A DNA stretch of 64,000 bases from CAVSCD01 sp963726335. Lineage in GTDB: Bacteria; Acidobacteriota; Aminicenantia; Aminicenantales; UBA8522. The notes beneath the pieces are model-generated. The model did not search any database, was not told where the DNA came from, and worked only from the letters and a program-made list of their open reading frames with translations. This document shows positions 8,414-16,707 of this stretch, one piece after another (position 1 is the first letter of the stretch; the number at the start of each line of letters is the position of its first letter). The DNA lies in assembly GCA_963726335.1 (NCBI GenBank), contig CAVSCD010000012.1, positions 682,001-746,000 of the forward strand. Direction: 5' to 3'. The position numbers were made by a program, and so were the translations under genes.

Positions 8414-10108
8414 TTAATTGGCGGTCCCGAGTCCTTTTCTCATCTCGGCGATATGGCCGCGGATCGTCTCGTGGGTGCTCGCGTACCGGCCGGGGAAAGC
8501 CTCGCTCAGCTCCTTGTCCACGGCCTGAACGCGGCCGGCGAACTCCACCGCGAGGCGCCGGGTCTCGGGCTTGGAGATGAGCAGGCGGAACCTCTCGAGC
8601 ACGGGGTTGAAGCTCGTCCGGCTGTCCCCGTAGAGGAGGTTCCCCGGGTAGAGCTCGACGAGATGCTTGAGCGCCAGGCGCTCGGCCGGCGTCCCCGCCA
8701 GATGCAGGATGGCCTGGCCGATCGAGCGGAGGGGGTCATAACCCTCGGGGTTATACGAGTAGTCCGCTTCCGTAAAGAGCGGGATCCGGTTGATGTCGCT
8801 CTGGGGGCAGAGCGGGTTTCCCATGTAGCCGTCGATGAGCTGGGGGAGGGCCGTATCCCGGCCGGTGACAGGGCCCAGGAGGAGGGTCGGGTGCCGGTCG
8901 TTTACGGGATAGTTATCCCAGAGGATCAGCCTGTGCCCGGCGGCTTTCCCGTAAATCGAAGCGCAGGTCATGGTGATCCGGGGCGGGACGACGGCGTCCC
9001 CGGTCCAGAAGACATAAACATCATTCGCCAGGGTCCGTGACAGGCCGCCGAAATAGGCGCTGCCGTCCGGGGTGTTGCCGCAGCCCATGTAATAGACGGG
9101 GCAGAAAACGAGCTGGGCTCGGGGGTCCTTTTCCCGCAGCCTGGCCAGGAGCTTGTTAGCGAGCTCGGCGTGGGCTTCGCCCAGCTTTGCCTTGTCCTGG
9201 CCCTCGACCCCGATGTCATCATAGCTTACGGAAAACCATTTTACCCCCAGCCCCTGCATCCAAGCGTAATGTTGCCAGAGGTCCTCGAAATCCCGGGCGT
9301 TTCCGGGGACGAGCGGCCGCTCGGAAAAAAGCCCGGGGTGGACGGCGAAGCAGAACTCGATGCCGTTCGCCTGGCAGGCGCGGACGACCGCTTCGAACCC
9401 CTTTTTCTTGGCCTCGGGCAGCGGCTCCCACCACCTGTTGACGAACGGATTGAGGTTGGTGAACAGCGAGGTGTAGCAGTTCATAAGGAAGTTCATCTTG
9501 GCCTTGGCGAGAAAAGGGACTTCGGCCAGGTACTGCTCGGGCGTCCAAGCCCAGCCTTTCGTCCCCCGGATCTTGAAGGATGGTTCCCTGTCCGGCCCGG
9601 CGAGAGGGACGGGATATGGCTCCATTTTGGCGGACAGCTCGACCTCGAAATCGGTCATCAGGTCGAGGGTGGGCGCGAAGTGTTGGTCGGAGACGAACGC
9701 TTCGCCGACCAGCGGAGCCTCGGCTTCCTCGACACTGTCCTGGCGGGTGCCGGCCCGGACTTCCAGCTTGTTTCTGCCAGCCTGGAGCAGGCCCGACTTG
9801 ACTTCGTATCTCTTGAAACGCCAATAGTCCGGCGAAAGCGCCGCCGGGCCCAGGCCTATCGAATCTCCGTTGAGCCGGACCTCCACGGCCGCCCCGGCCG
9901 CGGCCGGCGAGGCGGACTTGAGCTTCAGATGGATGAAAAGCGGTCCCGGCGGGACCTTTTCAAGGGTAAAACCAGCCTGCCGTCCATCCGCCTCCGAGGC
10001 AGCAAAGTCCGTCCCCGGGATCCTGACGGCCGGTTCCTGCGCCGCCCCGGCCGCTGCCAGGGCCAGTATGGCCAATACCGTCAACGCCCGAATTGATCTT
10101 GCGCGCAT
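8414..10108 (-). CDS. Secreted GH84-family beta-N-acetylglucosaminidase-like enzyme
   Basis: The 564-residue protein has a cleavable signal peptide (ALTVLAILALAAAGAAQ). A beta-sandwich N-domain is followed by a TIM barrel containing GH84 signatures. These are paired acidic residues in SVSYDDIG near residue 299 (the expected catalytic dyad), VFWTGDAVVPP near 367 and LWDNYPVND near 401. GH84 enzymes hydrolyse beta-linked GlcNAc from glycoproteins or hyaluronan by substrate-assisted catalysis. The ATG at 10108 was preferred over the upstream in-frame start because AAGGAGAAG precedes it. The predicted role is periplasmic or extracellular glycan scavenging. It stands alone, convergent with the SPFH gene. 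Confidence 0.85.
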   Translation of the reverse strand: MRARSIRALTVLAILALAAAGAAQEPAVRIPGTDFAASEADGRQAGFTLEKVPPGPLFIHLKLKSASPAAAGAAVEVRLNGDSIGLGPAALSPDYWRFKRYEVKSGLLQAGRNKLEVRAGTRQDSVEEAEAPLVGEAFVSDQHFAPTLDLMTDFEVELSAKMEPYPVPLAGPDREPSFKIRGTKGWAWTPEQYLAEVPFLAKAKMNFLMNCYTSLFTNLNPFVNRWWEPLPEAKKKGFEAVVRACQANGIEFCFAVHPGLFSERPLVPGNARDFEDLWQHYAWMQGLGVKWFSVSYDDIGVEGQDKAKLGEAHAELANKLLARLREKDPRAQLVFCPVYYMGCGNTPDGSAYFGGLSRTLANDVYVFWTGDAVVPPRITMTCASIYGKAAGHRLILWDNYPVNDRHPTLLLGPVTGRDTALPQLIDGYMGNPLCPQSDINRIPLFTEADYSYNPEGYDPLRSIGQAILHLAGTPAERLALKHLVELYPGNLLYGDSRTSFNPVLERFRLLISKPETRRLAVEFAGRVQAVDKELSEAFPGRYASTHETIRGHIAEMRKGLGTAN

Positions 10109-10138
10109 TTTTCTTCTCCTTGAATTGGCGAGGCCCAA

Positions 10139-10513
10139 TTTTTGCAGTTTGGGCCGCGAAAGTCAAAGATTCGCCTAGGCTCTTGCTGACGGGAACTCGG
10201 CCGGCTGTAGGGAATCCGGTCAGCCGCCGTTGGTCGCAGCGACCATGGGAGGGTTTAGCCTTGCCGAAGCGTCCTTCGAGGGAAACCCGAACTTCGGGCG
10301 GCGAGTATGTATTGAGCCCGAAACAATAGAGCGGAAACCCCACCAGGTAAAAAAGAGAATCAAAGTTGTGACGAATGAGTCTGGCACGCGAGTTACGCAG
10401 CCGCCGAGAAGGACGCTTCGGCAACGGCGTGAAGAACCCGAACGGGAGCCAGGCCGATGGCGGCTGACCGGATTCCCTCGAGTGACCCGGTCCGAGTATT
10501 GCGACCGCTCAAG
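10139..10513. repeat. Non-coding gap with nested inverted repeats
   Basis: No gene is supported in this 375-nt stretch. Two perfect inverted-repeat pairs are nested. The outer 20-bp pair AGGGAATCCGGTCAGCCGCC lies at 10209-10228 with its complement at 10459-10478. The inner 17-bp pair TTGCCGAAGCGTCCTTC lies at 10261-10277 with its complement at 10408-10424. The spacing between outer and inner arms is nearly equal on both sides (52 and 54 nt), so the whole is a roughly 270-bp imperfect palindrome with a ~130-nt centre. A small CCCGAACTTCGGG hairpin sits inside at about 10287. It could be a decayed MITE-like element or a structured RNA. Confidence 0.6.
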
Positions 10514-10542
10514 TTGACTTCAGGGGCGAATTTCGGTATCAT
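10514..10542 (+). promoter_or_regulatory. Sigma-70-type promoter of the rpsP operon
   Basis: TTGACT at 10514-10519 and TATCAT at 10537-10542 are separated by 17 nt, each 5/6 to consensus. The predicted transcription start is near 10549, 26 nt before the rpsP ATG. A GGAAGGA ribosome-binding site lies at about 10556-10562. Confidence 0.65.
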
Positions 10543-10574
10543 TTTGAATCATTTTGGAAGGACTGTGAAATCAG

Positions 10575-10835
10575 ATGCTGAGCATGAGATTGATGCGTTT
10601 CGGCGCCAAAGGGAAACCCTCCTACCGGATCGTGGTCATGGAGGCCAAGAGCCCGCGCCAGGGCCAGGTCCGGGAGTTCCTGGGCACTTATGACCCCCTT
10701 CACGATCCCGCGCTCGTCGAGATCGACCTCGCCAAGGCCCAGGCCTGGATGGCCAAGGGCGCCCGCCCTTCGCAGACGGTCAAGTCGATGATCGACAAGG
10801 CCGGCAAGTCGAAAAGCGGTACCGCTAAGTCGTAG
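10575..10835 (+). CDS. rpsP: 30S ribosomal protein S16
   Basis: The 86-residue protein shows the S16 signature from its first residues: the LRLMRFG-type start appears here as SMRLMRFGAKGKPSYRIVVME, then GQVREFLGTYDPLHDPALVEID and VKSMIDKAGK. S16 is an early-assembling protein of the small ribosomal subunit. It opens the conserved rpsP-khpA-rimM-trmD-rplS-rnhB operon and lies just behind a good sigma-70 promoter. The length is normal and the start is unambiguous. Confidence 0.97.
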   Translation: MLSMRLMRFGAKGKPSYRIVVMEAKSPRQGQVREFLGTYDPLHDPALVEIDLAKAQAWMAKGARPSQTVKSMIDKAGKSKSGTAKS

Positions 10836-10853
10836 CCGTTAAGGAGGTTGACC

Positions 10854-11090
10854 GTGAAGGAGCTCGTCGAGCTGATCGCCAAATCGTTGGTCGACGATCC
10901 GGACAAAGTCCAGGTTTCCCAGCTCGAAGGCGAGCAATCCAGCATCCTGGAGCTCAAGGTCGCGCCCGAGGACTTGGGGAAGGTCATCGGCAAGCAGGGA
11001 CGCACGGCCCAGGCCATCCGGATCATCCTGGGCGCGGCGGGGATGAAGCTGAAGAGGAGATTCAACCTCGAGATCATCGAAAAGAGCTAA
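10854..11090 (+). CDS. khpA: KH-domain RNA-binding protein KhpA
   Basis: The 78-residue single-KH-domain protein has the GxxG loop in KVIGKQGRTAQAIRIIL (residues ~45-58) and a standard C-terminal helix. KhpA, often with KhpB, binds RNA and affects ribosome biogenesis and cell-division transcripts. The start is the GTG at 10854, because AAGGAGG at about 10840-10846 is correctly spaced from it; the TTG at 10848 is too close. Its TAA is immediately followed by the rimM start, so the pair is translationally coupled. Confidence 0.92.
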   Translation: MKELVELIAKSLVDDPDKVQVSQLEGEQSSILELKVAPEDLGKVIGKQGRTAQAIRIILGAAGMKLKRRFNLEIIEKS

Positions 11091-11600
11091 TTGGTCAGCG
11101 TTGGCAGGATCCTGAGGAGTCACGATAAGTGGGGGGAGGTCAAGCTCAGGCTTTTCGACCCCGATAACATTGATCTCGCCGGAGTCGAGAAGGTTTTTAT
11201 CGGGAGAGGGGGACGCGCCCAGGAATTCCGGGTCGAGTCCGTGCGGCCGTGCGGCAGCGACTTCATCCTCAAACTGGCGGGCGTGGACTCCCTGTCCCAG
11301 GCCGACCGTCTGGTCGACCAGGACGTCATGGTCGCCGAAACCGCCCTGTCCGCCCTCGAGGCGGGCCGGTTTTATATTTTTGAGCTCGTCGGTTGCCGGG
11401 TCATGACCCTGACCGGAGACGACGTCGGAACCGTGTCCGACGTCCTGCTCTTGGGAGCGAGCTCGGTCCTCGTCGTGGACAGGCGGGGAAAGGAAGCGTT
11501 GATCCCCTTCCACGAGTCGTTCTGCAAGGAGGTGGACCTCGCGGCGAAAGAGATCCGGGTCGACTTGCCCGCGGGGCTTCTGGACTTGAATGAGAGTTGA
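11091..11600 (+). CDS. rimM: Ribosome maturation factor RimM
   Basis: The 169-residue protein shows the RimM N-domain (VGRILRSHDKWGEVKLRLF, residues ~4-22) and the PRC-barrel C-domain (AGRFYIFELVGCRVMTLTGDDVGTVSDVL, split by the YxxDLIG-like position). RimM binds S19 in the 30S head and promotes 16S rRNA maturation. It begins with a TTG directly after the khpA stop and has no Shine-Dalgarno sequence of its own. It overlaps trmD by 11 nt. The placement is classical. Confidence 0.94.
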   Translation: MVSVGRILRSHDKWGEVKLRLFDPDNIDLAGVEKVFIGRGGRAQEFRVESVRPCGSDFILKLAGVDSLSQADRLVDQDVMVAETALSALEAGRFYIFELVGCRVMTLTGDDVGTVSDVLLLGASSVLVVDRRGKEALIPFHESFCKEVDLAAKEIRVDLPAGLLDLNES

Positions 11601-12372
11601 TGTCATCACGATCTTTCCGGAGATGTTCGCCGCGTTCTTTGCCGGGGGGGTCGTCAGGCGCGCGCTGGACAAGGGCCTCCTCGAGATCTGTGTTCACAAC
11701 CTGAGGGATTATACCCACGACCGTCACAAGCAGGTCGATGACCGCCCCTTCGGCGGAGGCGAGGGCATGGTCCTCAAGCCGGAGCCCGTGTTCGAGGCCG
11801 TCGAGGCGATCCGGAGGACAGGGGAGGGGCCCGGGCTCGTCTATCTCTTGTCGCCTCAGGGCGTCCGGTTCGACTCCGCCATGGCCGAACGGCTCGCGCT
11901 CGCCGGCCGGCTCATTCTCATCTGCGGCCGCTACGAAGGGGTGGACGAGCGAGTGAGCCGCTCGCTCGTCGACGGCGAGCTCTCCATCGGCGACTATGTT
12001 CTGACCGGCGGCGAGCCCGCCGCCTGGGTGGTCGTGGACGCCCTGTCGCGCTTCGTGCCCGGCGTCGTCGGCAAAGAGGGCTCGGTCCGTCAGGACTCTT
12101 TTTATCAGGGCCTGCTCGATTACCCGCATTTCACCCGGCCCCGCCTTTTCCGCGGAATGGGCGTGCCACAGGTGCTTTTCTCGGGCAATCATGCTAAAAT
12201 TGACGCTTGGCGGCGCCGCCAGGCTCTCCAGAAGACGCTGACGCTGCGTCCCGATCTCCTGGAAAAACTGGAGCTGGCGGACGACGATAAGGAACTTTTA
12301 GAGTCGATCATCAAGAAAGGAAAACATCATGAACCTGATTCAAACGGTGGAAAACAAGGCCCAGAGGACTGA
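11590..12372 (+). CDS. trmD: tRNA (guanine-N1)-methyltransferase TrmD
   Basis: The 260-residue SPOUT methyltransferase forms m1G37 in tRNA using S-adenosylmethionine. Diagnostic segments are MRVDVITIFPEMF at the start, DDRPFGGGEGMVLKPEP (residues ~50-66), LICGRYEGVDERV (~113-125) and the knot motif SIGDYVLTGGEPAAW (~131-145). The C-terminus (KKGKHHEPDSNGGKQGPED) is longer than usual and its codons overlap the first 44 nt of rplS in another frame. Confidence 0.96.
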   Translation: MRVDVITIFPEMFAAFFAGGVVRRALDKGLLEICVHNLRDYTHDRHKQVDDRPFGGGEGMVLKPEPVFEAVEAIRRTGEGPGLVYLLSPQGVRFDSAMAERLALAGRLILICGRYEGVDERVSRSLVDGELSIGDYVLTGGEPAAWVVVDALSRFVPGVVGKEGSVRQDSFYQGLLDYPHFTRPRLFRGMGVPQVLFSGNHAKIDAWRRRQALQKTLTLRPDLLEKLELADDDKELLESIIKKGKHHEPDSNGGKQGPED

Positions 12373-12670
12373 TCTCGAGCCCTTCAACGTCGGGGATACG
12401 GTCAAGGTCCACGTCATCATCAAGGAAGGTGACAAGGAGCGGGTTCAGATCTTCAGGGGCGACGTCATCGCCAAACGGGGAAGCGGCATGGGGGCTTCCT
12501 TCACCGTCAGGAAGGTTTCCTTCGGCATCGGTGTCGAAAGGATCTTCCCCATGAACTCCAGGACGATCAAGCGGGTCGAGCTCGTGAAGAGCGGCCGAGT
12601 CCGCAGGGCTAAGCTCTATTTTCTGAGAGACCTCAAGGGAAAGGCGGCCAAGCTCAAAGAAGTCAGGTAA
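12329..12670 (+). CDS. rplS: 50S ribosomal protein L19
   Basis: The 113-residue protein has L19 hallmarks: FNVGDTVKVHVIIKEGDKER, FRGDVIAKRGSG, SFGIGVERIFPMNS and RRAKLYFLRDLKGKAAKLKE. It sits at the 30S-50S interface. Its ATG lies inside the trmD reading frame (44-nt overlap), preceded by AAGAAAGGAAAACATC, which supplies the ribosome-binding site. The length is typical for the family, so the overlap appears genuine. Confidence 0.96.
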   Translation: MNLIQTVENKAQRTDLEPFNVGDTVKVHVIIKEGDKERVQIFRGDVIAKRGSGMGASFTVRKVSFGIGVERIFPMNSRTIKRVELVKSGRVRRAKLYFLRDLKGKAAKLKEVR

Positions 12671-12678
12671 GGGGGGGT

Positions 12679-13314
12679 ATGACCAGTTTCGAGGTTGAGA
12701 AGTCGATCCTGACGGAAGACCGGCGGCTGATCGCCGGCGTCGACGAGGCGGGCCGCGGGTCGCTATTCGGCCCGGTCGTGGCGGCGGCCGTCATCCTGCC
12801 GGCAAGCTGGATCCCCCAGCCGGTCCGCGGCTGGCTGGCCCAGGTCACCGATTCCAAGCTGCTTTCCCCAGCCAAAAGGCGCCTCCTGGCGGGCCGCATC
12901 CTACCCGAGGCCCTCGCCCTCGGCCTGGGTTTTTCAACGAGCCGGGAGATCGACGATCAAAATATCTACTGGGCGTCCCTCGAGGCGATGAAGCGCGCGG
13001 TCGCGAACCTGGCTGTGCCGCCGGATTTCGTCCTGACCGACGGGTTCAAGAACCGGACCGGCGTCTTCGCTTGCCCGCAGCGGGGCGTGACGGGCGGGGA
13101 CCGGAAATGCCTGACCATCGCGGCGGCCTCCATTATCGCCAAGGTCGTCCGCGACGAGATGATGGACGTTTTTGACGGGTTTTTCAGCGGCTATCACCTG
13201 GCCAGGAACAAGGGCTATGGCACCGCCGAACATTACCGAGCCCTGCGGGCGCTGGGCCCGACGCCCCTTCATCGGCTGAGCTTTAACCTGGGAGAACGGT
13301 CCGGGAACGCATGA
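12679..13314 (+). CDS. rnhB: Ribonuclease HII
   Basis: The 211-residue RNase HII removes ribonucleotides and RNA from RNA-DNA hybrids. The metal-binding acidic residues are visible in IAGVDEAGRGSLFGPVV (D20, E21), LTDGF near residue 120 and SIIAKVVRDEMMD near 150-162. The family's C-terminal KGYGTAEHYRALRALGPTPLHR is intact. GGGGGG precedes the ATG at 12679. The stop overlaps the TPR gene start (ATGA), so that gene probably shares the ribosomal operon's transcript. Confidence 0.95.
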   Translation: MTSFEVEKSILTEDRRLIAGVDEAGRGSLFGPVVAAAVILPASWIPQPVRGWLAQVTDSKLLSPAKRRLLAGRILPEALALGLGFSTSREIDDQNIYWASLEAMKRAVANLAVPPDFVLTDGFKNRTGVFACPQRGVTGGDRKCLTIAAASIIAKVVRDEMMDVFDGFFSGYHLARNKGYGTAEHYRALRALGPTPLHRLSFNLGERSGNA

Positions 13315-15410
13315 ACGAGAGGATCGACAAGGCGAGGGTGCTCGAGCTCGCGGAGCGGCAAGTCAAGGCCGGGCGCATCGAAGAAGCGATCGTCGAGTAC
13401 AAGAAGCTCCTCCAAGGCGATGCGCCCGACGTCAGCATCCACAATATCATCGGGGACCTGTACGCCCAGCTCGGCCGGAGCGACGATGCCATCCGGTCCT
13501 TTCAGGCCGTCGCCAGCCATTACGAATCCAAGGGCTATCACTCCCAGGCGCTGGCCCTCCATAAAAAGATCAGCAAGCTGGCCCCCGATGACGTCATCAC
13601 CATCGTCCGGATGGGCGACCTCTTTGCCACCCAGGGCTTCGCCGCCGAGGCCAAGCGCGAGTACCTGAGAGCCGAACAGACGCTCCGGCGCGAGAAACGC
13701 GTCAAGGAGCTGATGTTCCTCTATGACAAGCTGATCAAGCTGGACAAGGACAACATCGCGTATAAGCTGACCCAGGCCGAACTCTTCAAGCAGGAAGGGT
13801 TCACGGATGACGCCGTCGTCAAGTTCAACGAGGCGGCCGAGCTCCGGCTCGGCCGGAACGAGGTGGGCGAAGCCGAGAAAATCATCGAGCAGGCCCGCTG
13901 GCTCAAGGGGGACGACGAACGGACCCTGACCAACCTGGTCGAGATCCTGAAGAAGAGCAACCGGCGCCCGTACGCGATCGAGGTCGTCTCCGAGATCCTG
14001 CAGCGCGATCCCGGCAACGCTCACTTCCTGACCATGATGGGCGCCCTCTATCTCGAGGAGCGGGACCTCGTCCGGGCCGAGGAGTTCTTCTCCCGGGTCG
14101 CCGCCGACCATCCTCTCGAGGCCAGGGCCCGGATCAAGCTGGGCAAGGTCTATGTCCTCCAGGGCCGTCCGGAGAGAGCCCTGGAGCTTTTCGAACCGAT
14201 GATCGCCGGTCTGGTCAAGAAGCAGAAGGAGGACAAGGCGATCGGGTTGCTGGGGATCATCCTCAGCGGCGAGGCGTATCTTCCCGCTCTCGAAAAGCTG
14301 GCCGCCATCCTCAAGACCAGGAACCACAAGAGCCATCTCGAGGTCGTTTACAGGGTCATCCTGCAGGAGGCTCGGGCCCGTAACTTGAGGGAGAAGATGT
14401 TTGTGGCGCTCTCCGAGCTCCAGGAGCTCCGCCCGCGGGACGAGGCTTTGGAACGGGAATACCGGGAGGTCAAGAAAGAGATCGGCTTTTTGAACGAGAA
14501 AACCGGCGACGACGACGCCCGGGCCGCGGCCGAAGCGGACGAGGAGGATATCAATCTGCTCCTGGCCAGGGTCGATCTCTACGTCGGCCAGGGCCTGGTC
14601 AGGAACGCCCGGCGGATCCTGGAAAATCTGCGGCAGAGGTTTCCTCACTCCGCCCGAGTCGAAGCCAAGATCGGCGACCTGGACAAGCCGCGGGCCGAGG
14701 TCCGCGCCGAGGATATCCCGGGCCGCGTCGGCCGGATCGAGGAGATCGAGAAAAAGATCGAAGCCACCCCCGAGATGGCCCGGACATTCCTGAACGTGAT
14801 GAAGGACGACGGCGCCGGCGAGAAGAGGATGACCGCGGCCGACCTCTTCGCGGACACGGAGATCCTGCCGCTGCCGCCCGACGACGCCGTGGAGACGCGC
14901 TATTACGACCTCCGGGGCAAGACCGAGGACGAGCGGGGGCTCCTGCACGGCATCTACCAGCAGCAGGTCCGGGGTGACATTTCCATCCTGGAGAAGGAGC
15001 TGACCGAGATCGTCCAGGATTTCCGCGGCCACGTGAATAGGAAGATCGACGCCAAGGCCTATGAAACCCGGTTCCACCTCGGATTGGCCTATCTCGACCA
15101 GGGGCTGGTCGACGAAGCCATCGAGGAGTTCATCCTGGCCTCGGAAGATGGCTCCCTGACATTGGAGTGTTACAGCATCATCAGCAAGGCTTACCGGCTG
15201 AAGAAAAACTACCCGGAAGCGGAGAAGTCCCTCGAGAGCTGTCTCGGCCGGGTGCAGGACGGATCCCCCGAGCAGCTGGCCTTGGAATATGAGCTGGCGA
15301 CGCTCTATGAGGACAAGGGGGACGCTCCTCGCGCCCTTTCCCTATTTCAGCGGATCTTGGCGCGAAACCCCGGCTACCGGGACGTCGGGAAGAGAAATCC
15401 GCTGGCGTAG
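13311..15410 (+). CDS. Large tetratricopeptide-repeat protein
   Basis: This 699-residue soluble protein has tandem TPR units from about residue 5 (RVLELAERQVKAGRIEEAIVEY) to about 380. Further TPRs lie near 420-450 (INLLLARVDLYVGQGLVRNARRILENL) and at the C-terminus (~580-690: FHLGLAYLDQGLVDEAIEEF, LATLYEDKGDAPRALSLFQRIL). No signal peptide or membrane segment is visible, so it should be cytoplasmic. TPR arrays mediate protein-protein contacts; the partner is unknown. It overlaps the rnhB stop by 4 nt and ends the ribosomal operon. FimV/PilF-like and translation-linked roles are both possible, and the sequence does not decide. Confidence 0.85.
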   Translation: MNERIDKARVLELAERQVKAGRIEEAIVEYKKLLQGDAPDVSIHNIIGDLYAQLGRSDDAIRSFQAVASHYESKGYHSQALALHKKISKLAPDDVITIVRMGDLFATQGFAAEAKREYLRAEQTLRREKRVKELMFLYDKLIKLDKDNIAYKLTQAELFKQEGFTDDAVVKFNEAAELRLGRNEVGEAEKIIEQARWLKGDDERTLTNLVEILKKSNRRPYAIEVVSEILQRDPGNAHFLTMMGALYLEERDLVRAEEFFSRVAADHPLEARARIKLGKVYVLQGRPERALELFEPMIAGLVKKQKEDKAIGLLGIILSGEAYLPALEKLAAILKTRNHKSHLEVVYRVILQEARARNLREKMFVALSELQELRPRDEALEREYREVKKEIGFLNEKTGDDDARAAAEADEEDINLLLARVDLYVGQGLVRNARRILENLRQRFPHSARVEAKIGDLDKPRAEVRAEDIPGRVGRIEEIEKKIEATPEMARTFLNVMKDDGAGEKRMTAADLFADTEILPLPPDDAVETRYYDLRGKTEDERGLLHGIYQQQVRGDISILEKELTEIVQDFRGHVNRKIDAKAYETRFHLGLAYLDQGLVDEAIEEFILASEDGSLTLECYSIISKAYRLKKNYPEAEKSLESCLGRVQDGSPEQLALEYELATLYEDKGDAPRALSLFQRILARNPGYRDVGKRNPLA

Positions 15411-15518
15411 CCTGACTTATTCATAAAAAGCGCCTCGTCTTTTTTCCATCTCTCTTTAGGCGGCGCTTTTTACCCTTCGGGCGAGCCGATTCGGCCCACG
15501 GCTCGTTCTCGGAGTTGC
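15411..15518. repeat. Dispersed intergenic repeat, copy 1 (inverse of copy 2 at 44588-44704)
   Basis: The stretch matches the reverse complement of 44588-44704 almost along its whole length. Shared blocks are TTCATAAAAAGCGCCTCGT, GGCGCTTTTTACC, GGGCGAGCCGATTCGGCCC and CGTTCTCGG. The loop between the palindromic arms has diverged. Copy 1 sits between the convergent TPR and secretin-N-like genes. Confidence 0.75.
15425..15471. terminator. Putative bidirectional terminator inside repeat copy 1
   Basis: A perfect 10-bp stem pairs AAAAAGCGCC (15425-15434) with GGCGCTTTTT (15462-15471) around a 27-nt loop. A-tract and T-tract flanks make it usable from both strands, as expected between two convergent genes. 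The same stem occurs in copy 2, which does not lie between convergent genes, so termination may not be its only role. Confidence 0.55.
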
Positions 15519-15559
15519 TGACCAAAGAAGACTCACTCGGCCTCAGCTGGCGCCTAGGT

Positions 15560-16297
15560 TTATTTCAGGATCTTCCCCGAGATGATGAGGATCAAAGCCC
15601 TGTCCCCGCCTTCCATCCTGGAGATGCCGACGACTGTTTTCTCCCCCGACTTCATGGTGAAGTTGCTGTTCACCAGGGTCTTGGGAGCCGGCGCCAGGTT
15701 TTGGGGCCCCTGGGGAGTCGGCATGAGCGAGGGAAATCCGATCTTGTAAAGCGTCGCCTCGACCTGAATCAGCTGTTCGTTGTCCTCCTTGATGCACTTG
15801 GGGACGAGGTCCAGCCTGAGGTCGGCGGTGCGGCCGAGGCTGACCTGGGAAAGCTGTCTGTCGAGGGCCCGCACGTAAGATGTGTCGAGGAGGCTGAACG
15901 ACCGGAACTTGATGAGCTGCCTCAGCTCCCGGATCACCGGGTCCTCACGGATCGGGTCATCCGGCCTCTCGTCCGGCCCCGTCGAACCCTGGACGAGCTG
16001 AACGGTGAATTGGATGTCGGCCGGCTTGACGTCGAATTCCCGGATGACCGAAAGGATCCGGTCGACGTTCTCCGGGAGGTCGCTGACCGTGATCAACCCG
16101 GACTCCGGGTTGGGGTTGATCCGGCCCTGCGGGCTCAGGAATGTGTAGAGGACGCTCAGGATCTGGTTGTTCTTGATGTACTTGAGCTTGACGATCTCCT
16201 GGCGCATCGCCGGCTTGGCAGCTTCCTGGGAGAGACCGGCGGAGGTGAAGACAATGACCGCGGCACAGAGGGCGGCCGATAGCGCGCGTGACTTCAT
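15560..16297 (-). CDS. Exported secretin-N-domain-like protein
   Basis: The 245-residue protein begins with a signal peptide (LSAALCAAVIVFTSAGLSQ). It then reads like the N0/N1-type (secretin/TonB short) domain: QEIVKLKYIKNNQILSVL, then GLITVSDLPENVDRILSVIREFDV, the classic beta-alpha-beta fold of GspD/PilQ N-modules. The beta-rich C-terminal domain (QLIQVEATLYKIGFPS, GEKTVVGISRMEGG) also resembles secretin-associated segments, but no secretin pore region is present. The ATG at 16297 is supported by GGAAGGAGGAGTTCAA and overlaps the anti-sigma-like gene's stop by 4 nt. Co-transcription with a sigma/anti-sigma pair suggests an envelope-linked role (inference). Confidence 0.75.
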   Translation of the reverse strand: MKSRALSAALCAAVIVFTSAGLSQEAAKPAMRQEIVKLKYIKNNQILSVLYTFLSPQGRINPNPESGLITVSDLPENVDRILSVIREFDVKPADIQFTVQLVQGSTGPDERPDDPIREDPVIRELRQLIKFRSFSLLDTSYVRALDRQLSQVSLGRTADLRLDLVPKCIKEDNEQLIQVEATLYKIGFPSLMPTPQGPQNLAPAPKTLVNSNFTMKSGEKTVVGISRMEGGDRALILIISGKILK

Positions 16298-16707
16298 TTG
16301 AACTCCTCCTTCCAGTCGAATTCCTTGTCGAAATACCAGTAGACCCGGAGCCCCGACTCGGCCGAGACCAGGGTCACGGCCAGCTGATCCTGGCGTGCCG
16401 GTCCGGCGGAACCGCCGCCGCTGGCGGGACCCACCCGAGCCATAAGGGCCGGTCCGGCGGCGCGGAAAAAGCTTCTGGTCGTCACGGCCGCCGCGCCCAG
16501 GAGGATGACGACGGCCGTCGCGTAAGCCCAGCCCCACACCGGTCGGGGATGCCGTTGGGGACGCGGCTCTCCGGGCTCCCCGGCTGTCGCCCGGCGCAGG
16601 GCGCGCTGCCAGTCCTCTTCCTCCCAGTCCCTCTCCTCGCTCCGGGCGATCGCCCTGAGGTTGTCAAGGAGCGGCCGGTATTTCCCGGACTGCCCGGCCT
16701 GTTTCAT
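16294..16707 (-). CDS. Single-pass membrane protein, putative anti-sigma factor
   Basis: The 137-residue protein has a charged cytoplasmic N-half (residues 1-55, with EERDWEEEDWQRALRRA), one transmembrane helix at about 58-78 (WGWAYATAVVILLGAAAV) and a ~60-residue periplasmic tail ending YWYFDKEFDWKEEFK. The zinc-finger HxxxCxxC motif of many anti-sigma factors is absent, so the call rests on topology. It also rests on position: its ATG overlaps the ECF sigma factor's stop. A signal-relay protein of another type cannot be excluded. I do not recognise a closer family. Confidence 0.6.
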   Translation of the reverse strand: MKQAGQSGKYRPLLDNLRAIARSEERDWEEEDWQRALRRATAGEPGEPRPQRHPRPVWGWAYATAVVILLGAAAVTTRSFFRAAGPALMARVGPASGGGSAGPARQDQLAVTLVSAESGLRVYWYFDKEFDWKEEFK

